Counted from the stretch's first letter, positions 1 through 9,232 are shown. The stretch is DNA of 54,793 nucleotides from Pseudomonadota bacterium (GCA_018242545.1 JAFEBT010000004.1:1-54793), one strand, 5' to 3'. Program-made: numbers and translations. Notes: a model not told the origin generated them from the letters alone.

Positions 1-219
1 TATATTTTGTTGGTACCTTCATCTGGCTTCCTTAATTTTTTGTCCACACAACCTACTTTAATCGATTATAAAGTTTTAAAAAATGAAAATTGTTATGGAG
101 GTTGTGGAATTCCAAAAGCTACCCTTCGGATTAAAACCTCTGACCTTATTAAAATAACGAATGCACAGGTATTAGACTTTACAGAATCTTCTCCAATCTT
201 AGAAAAAGATTTCAATTAA
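1..219 (+). CDS. 3' fragment of an unidentified gene, truncated by the window edge
   Basis: The frame is open from the first base to a TAA at 217-219, so this is the last 72 codons of a gene starting outside the window; a TTG at position 7 could be read as a start but has no ribosome binding site. The visible peptide is mixed polar and aliphatic with a CYGGCG motif (two Cys) near its middle and no recognisable domain. It converges on clpX across a 233-bp gap holding a perfect hairpin. I do not recognise the family. In many alphaproteobacteria lon lies next to clpX, but this strand and sequence do not fit lon. Confidence 0.45.
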   Translation, partial: YILLVPSSGFLNFLSTQPTLIDYKVLKNENCYGGCGIPKATLRIKTSDLIKITNAQVLDFTESSPILEKDFN

Positions 220-396
220 ATATTTATCTTAATCTGTTACCTATTTATTTTAGGAAGTTTGGGTTTAAATAAGGCTTTGAATTTTCTTAAAAAGCTGCAC
301 TTAACTTTTTTTTAATTAAAAAGCCCTTTGCCAAAGCTTAATCTGATGAAGCCCAGTTAAGAAAAGTTGTTATTCATAAAAAAGAAATATCAACTA

Positions 397-423
397 AATA
401 AGGAGGTTATTAACCTCCTTATT
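397..423. terminator. Perfect 13-bp hairpin between convergent genes
   Basis: The arms AATAAGGAGGTTA (397-409) and TAACCTCCTTATT (411-423) are exact reverse complements with one intervening base, so the real loop uses a few stem bases. It lies 29 bp beyond the clpX stop and between two convergent genes. No uninterrupted T-run follows on either side, though the minus-strand exit is T-rich, so it is a probable bidirectional terminator rather than a classical one. Confidence 0.6.
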
Positions 424-452
424 CATAACTTATTTAAGCCCTATTTTATTTT

Positions 453-1733
453 TTATGAAGCCTCTTTTCTTGAAGGTTCTTCCTTCTCTTGAGCAGGTGT
501 CATTGTAAATTTTGGAGAAGATTTTTCTAAAACAACATCTGCATTGATCTCAACCTTTGCAATACTTTCTTGAGCCGGAAGATCATACATAGTATCTAAT
601 AAAATATGCTCAAGAATTGCACGCAAACCACGGGCACCTGTTTTTCGTTCAATGGCTTTTTGAGAAATGACATCTAATGAGTCTGGCGTAAACTCAAGTT
701 CAGTCCCTTCCATCTCGAAGAGCTTTTGATACTGGCGAATAAGTGCGTTTTTTGGTTTTGTTAGAATTTCAATTAAAGCAGATTTATCTAAATCTGATAA
801 TGTCGCAATAACTGGAAGACGTCCTACAAATTCAGGAATAAGCCCAAATTTTAACAGATCTTCAGGTTCAACATCCTTTAAGAGAGAGCCCGTTGTTCTT
901 TGATCTGGTCCTTGAACATTGGCACCAAACCCAATGGATGCTCCTTTACCACGTGCAGCTATAATTTTTTCAAGCCCTGAAAAAGCTCCGCCACAGATAA
1001 AGAGGATATCTGTTGTATCAATTTGAAGGAATTCTTGTTGGGGATGTTTACGACCCCCTTGTGGCGGAACGGAAGCAATGGTACCTTCCATAATCTTCAA
1101 CAGCGCCTGTTGAACACCCTCGCCCGATACATCGCGTGTAATCGAGGGATTATCTGATTTGCGAGAAATTTTATCTACTTCGTCAATATAAACAATTCCG
1201 CGCTGTGCCCGTTCAACATTATAATCAGCTGCTTGCAAGAGCTTTAAGATAATATTTTCAACATCTTCTCCCACATAACCTGCTTCCGTAAGGGTTGTCG
1301 CATCGGCCATGGTAAAGGGAACATCTAAAATACGTGCCAGCGTTTGTGCAAGAAGTGTCTTTCCACATCCTGTTGGACCTATAAGAAGGATATTAGATTT
1401 CGCAAGCTCAACATCCTCTCCTTTGGAATCATGCATAAGCCTCTTATAATGATTATAAACAGCAACAGAAAGAATTTTTTTTGCTTCCTCTTGCCCCACA
1501 ACGTAATCATCTAAAACTTGGCGAATTTCATGGGGTGTTGGAAAACCACGGCCTGATTTTGAGATGGAAGATTTGTATTCTTCGCGAATGATATCATTAC
1601 AAAGTTCAATACATTCATCACAGATAAAGACCGTTGGACCTGCGATAAGTTTACGAACTTCATTTTGATTCTTTCCACAAAAATCACAAAATAAAGCATC
1701 TTGTTGAGATGTGTCTGATTCTGATTTACTCAT
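453..1733 (-). CDS. clpX: ATP-dependent Clp protease ATP-binding subunit ClpX
   Basis: AAA+ unfoldase that recognises tagged or damaged proteins, unfolds them and threads them into ClpP in the cytoplasm. The N-terminal zinc-binding domain has its four Cys as CDFC and CDEC. The AAA+ core shows Walker A GPTGCGKT, the GYVGEDV pore loop, Walker B with YIDEVDKI, the GGRKHP (RKH) loop, and an IGF loop (GASIGFGAN) that docks on ClpP. The start is placed at the ATG giving MSKSESD, with a GGTGAT site just upstream; an in-frame ATG seven codons earlier (1754) lacks one. That gives 426 aa, normal for the family. It follows clpP on the same strand across a 169-bp gap. No lon follows it in the window. Confidence 0.97.
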   Translation of the reverse strand: MSKSESDTSQQDALFCDFCGKNQNEVRKLIAGPTVFICDECIELCNDIIREEYKSSISKSGRGFPTPHEIRQVLDDYVVGQEEAKKILSVAVYNHYKRLMHDSKGEDVELAKSNILLIGPTGCGKTLLAQTLARILDVPFTMADATTLTEAGYVGEDVENIILKLLQAADYNVERAQRGIVYIDEVDKISRKSDNPSITRDVSGEGVQQALLKIMEGTIASVPPQGGRKHPQQEFLQIDTTDILFICGGAFSGLEKIIAARGKGASIGFGANVQGPDQRTTGSLLKDVEPEDLLKFGLIPEFVGRLPVIATLSDLDKSALIEILTKPKNALIRQYQKLFEMEGTELEFTPDSLDVISQKAIERKTGARGLRAILEHILLDTMYDLPAQESIAKVEINADVVLEKSSPKFTMTPAQEKEEPSRKEAS

Positions 1734-1902
1734 TTTAATCACCAATTTTGGCATGGTAAGTCATGTTACCGATGCTTTTTCTTTTATCTTACCTGTTCAT
1801 CTTAAAGTTGTGCAACCTTAAAATCTTTAAAAACTTTCTTTAAAGATAATTTTTCTACAAATTTATAACGACAGGATCAACAGGCTTTACGTTAACTTAA
1901 GA

Positions 1903-2538
1903 TTAAACTTTTTCAAGCGGTGGCCGTTTTGTCACAACATGATCCACAAGACCAAATTCCTTTGCTTCCTCCGCAGACATAAATCGATCTCTTTCAAGAG
2001 CATCCTCAATAACCTTTAAGGGCTGCCCTGTGTACTCAGAATAAATACGATTTAAACGTGCTCTTATGGATAAAATTTCACGCGCTTGAATCTCTATATC
2101 TGTCGCCTGACCTTGTGCACCTCCATGGGGCTGATGAATCATAACACGTGCATTTGGAAGGCAATATCTTTTGCCCTTTGTTCCAGCAGCAAGTAAAAAT
2201 GATCCCATAGACGCAGCTTGCCCCATGCAAAATGTTGCCACATCACACCGTATATAGTTCATCGTATCTAATATAGCAAGACCTGAGGTTACAACGCCTC
2301 CGGGAGAATTAATATAAATATAAACATCTTTATCAGGGTTTTCAGATTCTAGAAATAATAATTGAGCACAAACAACACTTGCCATGCCATCTTCAACTTG
2401 CCCATTTAAAAATATTATTCTTTCTTTTAAAAGTCTTGAAAAAATATCAAAAGATCTTTCCCCACGGCTTGTCTGTTCAATAACCATAGGAATTAATGTA
2501 TCCATCGTTGGATCATTAAAATTTGTAGGATAAGACAT
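1903..2538 (-). CDS. clpP: ATP-dependent Clp protease proteolytic subunit ClpP
   Basis: Serine peptidase that forms the tetradecameric barrel of ClpXP. At 211 aa it is full length. The catalytic Ser110 is in [11 protein letters not shown] and His135 in [10 protein letters not shown]; the Asp is most likely Asp184 in [12 protein letters not shown], by homology with E. coli ClpP. A short N-terminal propeptide typical of ClpP precedes the conserved core, which starts around residue 20 ([13 protein letters not shown]). It sits between tig (57 bp upstream) and clpX, the usual proteobacterial order, so the chaperone and protease are probably co-transcribed at least in part. Confidence 0.97.
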   Translation of the reverse strand: MSYPTNFNDPTMDTLIPMVIEQTSRGERSFDIFSRLLKERIIFLNGQVEDGMASVVCAQLLFLESENPDKDVYIYINSPGGVVTSGLAILDTMNYIRCDVATFCMGQAASMGSFLLAAGTKGKRYCLPNARVMIHQPHGGAQGQATDIEIQAREILSIRARLNRIYSEYTGQPLKVIEDALERDRFMSAEEAKEFGLVDHVVTKRPPLEKV

Positions 2539-2595
2539 GTCGTGTTTCCTTTTCTAAAAAATAAAGCCCTTTTAAGATGACTTTTTAACTTTTTT

Positions 2596-4005
2596 TTACA
2601 GAAGTCTTTGATTTTTTTCATCTAACTTTTTATGACCACATTCTCCTTTATGATCACATTTTCCATCATCCATATTTTCGTCGTCTTCTTCAAGAAGATG
2701 TATCAGCTCTTCAATACTTACTTTGCGATCCGTAAGCTTTGATTTTTGGATAATAAAATCAACAACTTTTTCTTCAAAAATAGGAGCCTGAAAAGCTGTC
2801 ATTGCTTCTTGGTTATTGCGGTAATATTCTATAATTTCCTTTTGATGCTCGGGATAGTTCATAGAGTATTCATAAAGTGCTTTTCCAAGCTCTTGATTTG
2901 TTACCTTTATATTATTCTGAATGCCGATCTCAGCAAGCAAAAGACCAAGTCTCACGCGCCTTTCTGCAATTTTTCTGTAGTCCGCTTGAAGGGCTTCTTT
3001 TTCTGCCTGAGACAGAGGCTTCATATCCGTTTGTTGTTTATTTTTTTCAAAATTTTCGTGCTCTTTCCAGATGGCGTCAAATTCTAAATCAATAAGCCCA
3101 GCTGGCACATCAAATTGATGATCTTGAGAGAGACGATCTAAAATTTGGCGCTTCATATTTTGACGTGTATAAGAATCGTAATGGGAGATTATAGAATCTT
3201 TAACAGCTTTCTTAAACTCCTCAACATCTTTGAAACCATTGTTTTTTGAAAGAACTTCGAGATTTGAAGACTCTAAAACCATGATATCTTTTATTGTAAA
3301 TGTAATTTCAGCGTTTTTTCCTGAATCTTTTCCATAATTTGGAGAAGGAAGCACAATATCTTGCGTCTTCGTATCTCCAATTTTAAGACCTTCCAAAGAT
3401 TTATCAAATTCAATGCCAAAAAAATTTGACCCCATTGTATAAGGAACGCCTTCTCCTTCTTTTTTATCAATTACTTTTTTATTTAAAGTAATGCTGTACA
3501 CAAGGTAAACAATATCCCCCTTCTGAATTGAACGAGGATTTTTAAGAGCAGTCGGTAATTTGGTGTTTTCCCTTAACTTTTCAATCCGAGCATCAACTTC
3601 CTCATCCGTAACATCCGCCTTTAAATTTTCGAGCGTAAAACCTTCAATACTAAGATTCTCAATCTTTGGAAGAGCTTCAACAGAAACCTTAATCGTTAGA
3701 TCTTCGCCTTCACGAAAATGTTCAAGGGTAACTTTAGGCTTTAGAGCTGGACGAATTTTAGCATCTGTAAGTGCTTTTTGAACATTTTTTTCAACTTGTT
3801 CTTCTACAACTTCACCAAGCGCGGCCCTTCCATATCTCTGTTTGAGCATTGCAAAAGGGACTTTCCCTTTTCTAAAGCCAGGCATTTGAACTGTTTGTCC
3901 AATTTTATTGAGACGAATATCCATGGACTGGGCAATTTCCGCTGCTGGAATAATAATGTTAAAATGATGGATAAGACCTGTAACTTGGTTTTCAGTGATT
4001 TTCAT
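2596..4005 (-). CDS. tig: Trigger factor, ribosome-associated chaperone and peptidyl-prolyl isomerase
   Basis: Trigger factor binds ribosomal protein L23 at the exit tunnel and shields nascent chains. The ribosome-binding signature GFRKGKVP lies at about residues 44-51, followed by an FKBP-like PPIase domain (about 155-240) and a helical C-terminal chaperone domain. The length, 469 aa, is slightly above the usual 430-450 because of an unusual tail rich in acidic residues, Cys and His (CDHKGECGHKK), described as a finding. It is first in the tig-clpP-clpX string and lies 36 bp downstream of a co-oriented tRNA-Leu gene. Confidence 0.96.
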   Translation of the reverse strand: MKITENQVTGLIHHFNIIIPAAEIAQSMDIRLNKIGQTVQMPGFRKGKVPFAMLKQRYGRAALGEVVEEQVEKNVQKALTDAKIRPALKPKVTLEHFREGEDLTIKVSVEALPKIENLSIEGFTLENLKADVTDEEVDARIEKLRENTKLPTALKNPRSIQKGDIVYLVYSITLNKKVIDKKEGEGVPYTMGSNFFGIEFDKSLEGLKIGDTKTQDIVLPSPNYGKDSGKNAEITFTIKDIMVLESSNLEVLSKNNGFKDVEEFKKAVKDSIISHYDSYTRQNMKRQILDRLSQDHQFDVPAGLIDLEFDAIWKEHENFEKNKQQTDMKPLSQAEKEALQADYRKIAERRVRLGLLLAEIGIQNNIKVTNQELGKALYEYSMNYPEHQKEIIEYYRNNQEAMTAFQAPIFEEKVVDFIIQKSKLTDRKVSIEELIHLLEEDDENMDDGKCDHKGECGHKKLDEKNQRLL

Positions 4006-4041
4006 GAAAAAATAACTACCTTATAACATAACAAAAACATA

Positions 4042-4126
<85 letters not shown>

Positions 4127-4495
4127 CGAACTTTATTCGAAGACTTTTTTTCTATAGCATACTCCCTTTTTTTAAAAAAGAGAGATTTTATAAACTTTAG
4201 ATATCTTTTCTAATTCCCCAAAAAGGATGTCAAAGAAATTCTATATGAAAATATAAGAAAAATTTAGTATAAATCTAATTTTTTCATCTTCATATATTAA
4301 TATTAATCCTTTCATCTAAAAACACTTATATGGAAATATGCAACTTAAAGAATAGAGTTGACTTTATATGATAAATAATGATAAAAGACTTTCGTGTGTA
4401 GATATTATCCCTTTTAGGATTTTCTCCTTTGATTTTATTTTTGTCACACAAGTTAGATTATTCGGAATTTTAAATTTTTCATATGGGTTTTTGTT
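4127..4495. other. Intergenic leader between tRNA-Leu and carD
   Basis: This 369-bp AT-rich stretch separates the minus-strand tRNA-Leu/tig unit from plus-strand carD, so it must hold divergent promoters. On the plus strand TTGACT at 4358-4363 is followed after 16 bp by GATAAA (4380-4385), a plausible but weak sigma-70 promoter for carD that would leave a leader of about 100 nt. I see no riboswitch, repeat or small ORF worth reporting here. Confidence 0.35.
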
Positions 4496-4996
4496 ATGTC
4501 ACATGAAATTTTATTTTCTATCGGTGATACTGTTGTTTATCCAACGCGTGGTGTTGGATGTGTCAAAGATATTGAAACACAGGATATCTCTGGTCATGTA
4601 TTGCAAGTGTATGTTATACAATTTGATCAAGATCAACTGACCATACGTCTTCCTCTTACAAGAGCTCAAAGTTCTGGCCTTCGGAAGCTAAGCGCACCAG
4701 ACGTCTTTCATAAAACTTCAGAAGTCTTGAAGGCCCCGCCTCAAATTCGGAAAATAATGTGGAGTAAGCGCGCTCAAGAATTTGAAGCAAAAATCAACTC
4801 TGGCAATCCGCTTGCGATTGCTGAAGTATTGCGTGATCTTTATAAAATACAACCCAATCAAGAACAATCCTATAGTGAGCGTCAAATTTTTCAAGCAGCT
4901 CTTATTCGGCTTGCACGTGAAAAAGCTCTTGTAGAGAACACCACGCTCTCTCAAGCAACTCAAGAGATTGAGTGTAGCCTTTCTTCTAAATTATAA
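4496..4996 (+). CDS. carD: CarD/CdnL-family RNA polymerase-binding transcription regulator
   Basis: CarD-family proteins bind the RNA polymerase beta subunit through an N-terminal Tudor-like domain and stabilise open complexes, often at rRNA promoters. The domain begins at residue 8 with IGDTVVYPTRGVGCV, typical of the family, followed by the helical C-terminal domain with RAQEFEAKINSGNPLAIAEVLRDL and YSERQIFQAALIRLA. At 166 aa it matches alphaproteobacterial CarD. It converges on the b-subunit gene, whose stop is 4 bp away. No clear Shine-Dalgarno sequence precedes the ATG. Confidence 0.93.
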   Translation: MSHEILFSIGDTVVYPTRGVGCVKDIETQDISGHVLQVYVIQFDQDQLTIRLPLTRAQSSGLRKLSAPDVFHKTSEVLKAPPQIRKIMWSKRAQEFEAKINSGNPLAIAEVLRDLYKIQPNQEQSYSERQIFQAALIRLAREKALVENTTLSQATQEIECSLSSKL

Positions 4997-4999
4997 TCA

Positions 5000-5500
5000 T
5001 TACGTATTTCTTTGAATGTTCTGTGGCAGAGTCTCAAGCGCTTCTTTTATAAAGAAACGTTGAGACTTTTTGTCTTGTTGCTTTTTTAATAAATTAAAGC
5101 TTCCTTCATAAATAAGATCCGCAATCTCTTCTCTTATTTTTAAAAAAGCCTGCTCCTCTATAAGTTTTAAACGTTTTTGAAAACGTATTTCACTTCTTTT
5201 TAGATGGTCTTCTATTTTATGATATGTTTCCTGAGAAAGAAATGTACTATCCTGCTGAGAATTTTTTTTAATTTCTTTTATTGTTTTCTTAAGATCTTCG
5301 CTTTCTTGCATCCTTTTAAGGAAGAGGTTTTCAGCATCTTTTGCAAGATTTTGTGCTTCTTTAAGATGGGATTCTATTTGAACGATTTGATTTTGAAGAT
5401 ACGTTTTTATAAAAAAAAATCCTTTTATTCCAAAAAAAACAATGCAAAAAAGGAAAGCAATAAGAGTCCAAAAAGTTGGATCAGAAAATATAGTCATCAT
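5000..5500 (-). CDS. atpF: ATP synthase F0 subunit b
   Basis: Peripheral-stalk subunit of the F0F1 ATP synthase. One N-terminal membrane helix (about residues 10-30, TFWTLIAFLFCIVFF) is followed by a long charged, helical, coiled-coil-prone region to residue 166. It is the second of two stalk genes, as in alphaproteobacteria where b' precedes b. Its start codon overlaps the stop of b' (positions 5497-5500), indicating translational coupling. The sequence is Lys/Glu/Gln-rich and divergent, so the call rests mainly on topology and operon position. Confidence 0.9.
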   Translation of the reverse strand: MMTIFSDPTFWTLIAFLFCIVFFGIKGFFFIKTYLQNQIVQIESHLKEAQNLAKDAENLFLKRMQESEDLKKTIKEIKKNSQQDSTFLSQETYHKIEDHLKRSEIRFQKRLKLIEEQAFLKIREEIADLIYEGSFNLLKKQQDKKSQRFFIKEALETLPQNIQRNT

Positions 5501-5991
5501 TTCTTTCCATCTTTCTTCATTTGAAGAAGTTCTTTTTGAATTTCTTCAAGTGGTATGTGTTTTCCTGTTGTTTTTTTTAAAAATGTCTCAATAAACTGTG
5601 CCGCATCCGATTTAAGGCTTTGAGATATTTCATTTTGTTTTAAAAGCAAGTCTTTTTCAAATTTTAAGTATTGCTGATGAAAATTTTCAGCAATTTCGTT
5701 TTCTTGTTTTTGATAAAGCTCTTTCATTTCTCTCGCATGCTGAGTAAATAAATTTTGAGCGTCAAGATGAGCTTCATGAAGTTTCTCTTCATTTGATTTT
5801 TGAATCTCTAAAGATTTTTTTTGAAATTCCTGCGCTTTTTCAAGGTAAGTCTCTATTTTTTCTTCCCGCATTTCCATGGTTTTAGAAATTTTAGGAATGA
5901 TAAGATACCTCAAACCAAGATAAAGGACTCCAAAACTCAAAATTAACCAAAAAATTAATGAGGGAAAAGTCTCAACATTGAGTTGGGGCAT
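5497..5991 (-). CDS. atpF': ATP synthase F0 subunit b'
   Basis: Second peripheral-stalk subunit (b', also called AtpG in some alphaproteobacteria), forming a heterodimer with b. The N-terminus MPQLNVETFPSLIFW leads into a single membrane helix (about residues 12-33), then a long coiled coil with KTMEMREEKIETYLEKAQ, typical of b/b' proteins. At 164 aa the length is normal. It follows atpE by 13 bp and overlaps atpF by 4 bp. Confidence 0.9.
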   Translation of the reverse strand: MPQLNVETFPSLIFWLILSFGVLYLGLRYLIIPKISKTMEMREEKIETYLEKAQEFQKKSLEIQKSNEEKLHEAHLDAQNLFTQHAREMKELYQKQENEIAENFHQQYLKFEKDLLLKQNEISQSLKSDAAQFIETFLKKTTGKHIPLEEIQKELLQMKKDGKK

Positions 5992-6004
5992 TTGTTATTT
6001 TAAC

Positions 6005-6229
6005 TCATAAAAACAAAATGAGAAAAGCAATCAAAAGCGCAAAAAGAGCAACAGCTTCTGTTAAAGCAAAGCCCAAAAGCCCAATGGGAAAAAGTTGATC
6101 GCGCGCAGATGGATTGCGGGCAATAGCTGAAATGAGACTTGAAAATATATTACCAATACCAATACCAACACCAAGCAAAGCAACGACAGCTAAGCCGGCA
6201 CCAATCATTTTTGCTGATTGAACATCCAT
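6005..6229 (-). CDS. atpE: ATP synthase F0 subunit c
   Basis: The 74-aa proteolipid forms the rotor ring that carries ions across the membrane. It has two membrane helices joined by a polar loop with the conserved ARNPSARDQ (Arg38-Asn39-Pro40). The ion-binding carboxylate is Glu58 in [14 protein letters not shown]. Helix 1 has the glycine-rich GVGIGIGN packing motif. It lies between atpB and b', with 79 bp to atpB, in the canonical order. Confidence 0.97.
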   Translation of the reverse strand: MDVQSAKMIGAGLAVVALLGVGIGIGNIFSSLISAIARNPSARDQLFPIGLLGFALTEAVALFALLIAFLILFL

Positions 6230-6308
6230 ATTTTAATCCTCCTTTATATCCTATTGTTAATGAATTCACCGATTAATTCAAGCCTTCTTACAAAACTTTA
6301 TATTTTTC

Positions 6309-7076
6309 TTAATGCAAATGAATAGCATCATGTAAATAAATACACGTTAAAATTGTAAAAACATAAGCTTGTAAGATAGCAACCATAATTTCAAAAAGGG
6401 TAAGAATAATATTTAAAATAAGAGGAGCGACCCCCCACATACCCATAATAACGGTAAAAATAGCAAAAACCTTAAGCATTGTATGGCCTGCCATCATATT
6501 TGCAAAGAGTCGAATAGAAAGACTCACTGGCCGAGAAAGATAAGAAATTAATTCAATGGGAACAATGAGCGGGAATAAAATTTTTGGAACCCCACTTGGC
6601 ACAAAATAGGTTATAAACCGGCGCCCATGTCGTAATATACCCACACAGGTAATTATAATAAAAACAAGCATTGCTAAAGAAAAAGTAACAATAATCTGAC
6701 TTGTAATGGTATAAGAATAAGGAATCATTCCCAAAAGATTGGCGCCTAAAATAAAGAGAAACAAAGAAAAGACAAAAGGAAAATAGACTTGTCCTTCTTT
6801 TCCAGCTGTTTCTTCAAGTTGCCCAGCCACAAACCGATAGAGGATTTCTGCGATAAGTTGAAATTTTGTAGGAATAAGACTCTTTTTCCGCATAGCACTC
6901 ATAAAAAAAATAAGGGTAAAAGCAACTCCTAAAACCATAAATAAGGATGCGTTTGTAAAAGAAACATCATATTTCCCAAGATGCATAGGAACCAATGTCT
7001 TAACTTCAAATTGATGCAAAGGGCTATGAATTTCTTGGGGTGCTTTTCCAGGAAGATTTTGAATTTCGTCTGTCAC
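6309..7076 (-). CDS. atpB: ATP synthase F0 subunit a
   Basis: Membrane stator subunit that forms the two ion half-channels against the c ring. Conserved features are HSPLHQFEV near the N-terminus and the helix with the essential Arg in SLSIRLFANMMAGH. The C-terminus is hydrophobic and ends in LHDAIHLH. I place the start at a GTG (7076) because AAGGAG lies 6 nt before it. The longer frame from an ATG at 7115 would translate that Shine-Dalgarno sequence as part of YKEKD. The shorter form is 255 aa, in line with homologues. It is preceded by atpI, with a gap of about 100 bp. Confidence 0.95.
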   Translation of the reverse strand: MTDEIQNLPGKAPQEIHSPLHQFEVKTLVPMHLGKYDVSFTNASLFMVLGVAFTLIFFMSAMRKKSLIPTKFQLIAEILYRFVAGQLEETAGKEGQVYFPFVFSLFLFILGANLLGMIPYSYTITSQIIVTFSLAMLVFIIITCVGILRHGRRFITYFVPSGVPKILFPLIVPIELISYLSRPVSLSIRLFANMMAGHTMLKVFAIFTVIMGMWGVAPLILNIILTLFEIMVAILQAYVFTILTCIYLHDAIHLH

Positions 7077-7179
7077 GTCTTTCTCCTTATAAGACTCATT
7101 CTTTCCTAAAATCATGGAAGACTCAAGAAAAATATAAACTTAAAAATTTTTAGAATTTTTAAGTTTAAGGTAATTAATT

Positions 7180-7542
7180 TTAAATTTCAGTTTTTACATC
7201 ATCTTTTTGTATGCGATGCATTTGTCTTAAAATTCTGAAAATATTTAAAAACCCCGCAATGCTTCCAATTACAAAAAATCCTATAATTCCATAAGGTTGT
7301 ATATTAAATAAAGCATCTATTCCAAGGCCCAAAAGAACACTTGCAATAATTGCTGAGACAAACTCACTTCCAACACGAAAAAATGAAACAGCTTGTTTCT
7401 GCCCCAACTTTTGTGAGGGGGTTTGAAGAAAAAGTCTCGGCTTTTGTCGAAAAGATGCAATTTTCTCGTTTAAAATTTCTTCTTCTGTTAAAGATTTATT
7501 TTTCATGGGCATTGGAATATTAACAATTTTCGGCTTCTTCAA
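7180..7542 (-). CDS. atpI: AtpI-like F0 assembly protein
   Basis: Small protein encoded at the head of F0 operons and thought to help c-ring assembly or Mg2+ supply. After a charged N-terminus, two membrane helices (about residues 52-75 and 80-105) include VLLGLGIDALFN and a Gly-rich IIGFFVIGSIAGFLNIFR, typical of the AtpI/F0F1-ATPase subunit family. At 120 aa it is a normal size. Its first codons overlap the end of the upstream DsbA-like gene by 23 bp. Confidence 0.85.
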   Translation of the reverse strand: MKKPKIVNIPMPMKNKSLTEEEILNEKIASFRQKPRLFLQTPSQKLGQKQAVSFFRVGSEFVSAIIASVLLGLGIDALFNIQPYGIIGFFVIGSIAGFLNIFRILRQMHRIQKDDVKTEI

Positions 7543-8155
7543 GATATTTCTCTAATTGTTCAAAGGACATATAACCTTCAACTTTTCGTCCATTAATAAT
7601 AAAAGTAGGTGTATGCGTAATACCTAATTTTTTTTGAGCTTCAAGTCTTTGAGAAAGAATTATTTTTAGAACATCTTTATTTTTAAGAATATTTTGAATA
7701 TCCTGTTCAGAAGCACCCCCTGCTTTAACCAGCTTTTGGAGGATTTTTTCTGGATTTTTAGACGTTATCCATTCTTTTTGACGATAATAAAATACTTCTG
7801 CATTTTTTATATAATTAGAAACCCCTTCAGCACGCGCTAATTGAGACGCTTTAAGAGAAATGCCATCTAAAGGATAATCTCGCATAATATAAAATGCACG
7901 TCCCGTATCAATATACTTTTGCTTCAAAAACGGAAAGACTTTGAGATGAAATTGTGCACAATGAAGACATGTAAAAGAAGAATAACATATAATAACAACA
8001 GGAGCTTGAGGATTACCAAGAACAACTTCTTGCTCTACAATAATATTATGTGGATTTCCCTTTAAGCATGGTTGCTTAGAATGAAGAGGAGTTCCCCATC
8101 CCATTCCAAGACTTAAAAAAAGTAACCAGACGCATATCAATTTTAGCTTATTCAT
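7520..8155 (-). CDS. Exported DsbA-like thiol:disulfide oxidoreductase
   Basis: Thioredoxin-fold protein of the DsbA/thioredoxin-4 type (211 aa), probably introducing or shuffling disulfides in the periplasm. An N-terminal signal sequence (MNKLKLICVWLLFLSLG) precedes the active site CLHC (Cys63, Cys66). A cis-Pro loop is visible in ITHTPTFIINGR. Alphaproteobacteria often carry such a gene beside DUF721/DciA, as here, where DciA lies 88 bp upstream. Its 3' end overlaps atpI by 23 bp, so the redox gene and the F0 operon are likely on one transcript. Confidence 0.9.
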   Translation of the reverse strand: MNKLKLICVWLLFLSLGMGWGTPLHSKQPCLKGNPHNIIVEQEVVLGNPQAPVVIICYSSFTCLHCAQFHLKVFPFLKQKYIDTGRAFYIMRDYPLDGISLKASQLARAEGVSNYIKNAEVFYYRQKEWITSKNPEKILQKLVKAGGASEQDIQNILKNKDVLKIILSQRLEAQKKLGITHTPTFIINGRKVEGYMSFEQLEKYLEEAENC

Positions 8156-8243
8156 TAGCTTCCTTCAATTTTTTTATTTTCCTAACGAAAAGGATAGCGG
8201 GTTATTTTCTTTAAGAAAAGATCTTTTCAGCTTCTTTAAAAAA

Positions 8244-8759
8244 TTAAGCGTTCTTTTTTTCCATAATATGAACCCCAAGATTAGAAAGAACGTTTTTAAG
8301 GTTTTCGTCTGGTATTTCAGCAACAAGACTTCTAATTTCTTGAATTTCATTCTCTTCTAATTTTCTACGAATAGAAGAAGCATTCTCTTTATGTTGTGAA
8401 AGAGAGCTTTTTATGAGGCCATGCTTTAAAACAATCTTTTCAATTGCCTTATATCCAAAATATCCATTAATGCGTTCTATAATTTGGGGAGAAAGATGCA
8501 AGATTTCAGGCGCAATGGCGCTTGTGACAAGAAGTGTTAAAGTTCCATTCCCCCGTTGACCCTTTAAAAATGAAATTTTTTGAGGTTGTGTTTGACTTGC
8601 TAAAGAAACTCCCATGATTTTTTCCCAATCAAGAATGATCCGTGCTTCAGAAAATCCATGAGACCTTATAAAAGGCTCTAAAAGTCGCTCAATGCGAAGA
8701 CCAATAGATTGGGGAACAGCATAAGTTCCACGACGTTTGATAAATTTGTTTTTTTGCAT
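8244..8759 (-). CDS. DciA-like protein (DUF721), probable helicase loader or operator
   Basis: DUF721 proteins include DciA, the ancestral operator of the replicative helicase DnaB in bacteria lacking DnaC/DnaI. The DUF721 core spans about residues 20-110, with WEKIMGVSLASQTQPQKISF followed by the strand segment GTLTLLVTSAIAPEILHLSPQIIERINGYFG. At 171 aa it matches alphaproteobacterial members, which often lie between mutY and a dsbA-like gene. Here mutY is separate (12498) with other genes between. The helicase role is inferred from the family. Confidence 0.82.
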   Translation of the reverse strand: MQKNKFIKRRGTYAVPQSIGLRIERLLEPFIRSHGFSEARIILDWEKIMGVSLASQTQPQKISFLKGQRGNGTLTLLVTSAIAPEILHLSPQIIERINGYFGYKAIEKIVLKHGLIKSSLSQHKENASSIRRKLEENEIQEIRSLVAEIPDENLKNVLSNLGVHIMEKKNA

Positions 8760-8895
8760 ATTAAAAGTCTACGATTTTTTTAGAAAAGGTAAAAGTTCTA
8801 AATTAAGAAAGTCCTAATTTTTTAATAAACCAAGAAGAATCTTTAAATCAATATACGGGTCCGAAGTTACCAAATTTTCATTTTTCTTTAAATAT

Positions 8896-9222
8896 TTAAA
8901 GTAGTTTATCAATCTTGGCCGCAAGAAAAAAATCGCTTTTACTCAAACCATTCAATTTATGGGTCCAGATTTCTACTTCACACTTTCCCCAGGAAATCTT
9001 TAAGTTAGGATGATGACCCTCTTTTTCAGCAAGAGAAGCAATTTGATTCGAAAAATCCATGGCCTTCATAAAGTTAGGAAAGTCAAAACTCTTATAAAGA
9101 TGTCCTTCTTCTTGAATTTTCCAGTTTTTTCCAAGCTCTTCGAGCAGTATATCTGCTTCATTTTTCTTTAAGGCAGTCATTCCTTTTTGGCAAGGCAGAC
9201 AAGAGTGTTCTGATAAGCTCAT
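8896..9222 (-). CDS. phhB: Pterin-4a-carbinolamine dehydratase
   Basis: Dehydrates 4a-hydroxy-tetrahydropterin, recycling the cofactor of aromatic amino-acid hydroxylases; many bacteria keep it without a hydroxylase. The 108-aa protein has the core WKIQEEGHLYKSFDFPNF and the catalytic signature EGHHPN followed by WGKCEVEIWTH, plus the C-terminal GLSKSDFFLAAKID. The N-terminus has CLPCQKGMTALKKNEA, usual for this family. No aromatic hydroxylase or pterin gene is seen nearby. It is 10 bp downstream of the HEPN-type gene on the same strand. Confidence 0.93.
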   Translation of the reverse strand: MSLSEHSCLPCQKGMTALKKNEADILLEELGKNWKIQEEGHLYKSFDFPNFMKAMDFSNQIASLAEKEGHHPNLKISWGKCEVEIWTHKLNGLSKSDFFLAAKIDKLL

Positions 9223-9232
9223 AATTTGCTTT

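Noticed and set aside
4368-4640. Plus-strand ORF of 90 aa starting before carD
   Set aside because: It overlaps the first third of carD in another frame, has a hydrophobic biased composition from AT-rich DNA and no ribosome binding site.
7077-7115. N-terminal extension of atpB from ATG 7115
   Set aside because: It would translate the AAGGAG that precedes the GTG at 7076, and the extra residues are not typical of subunit a.
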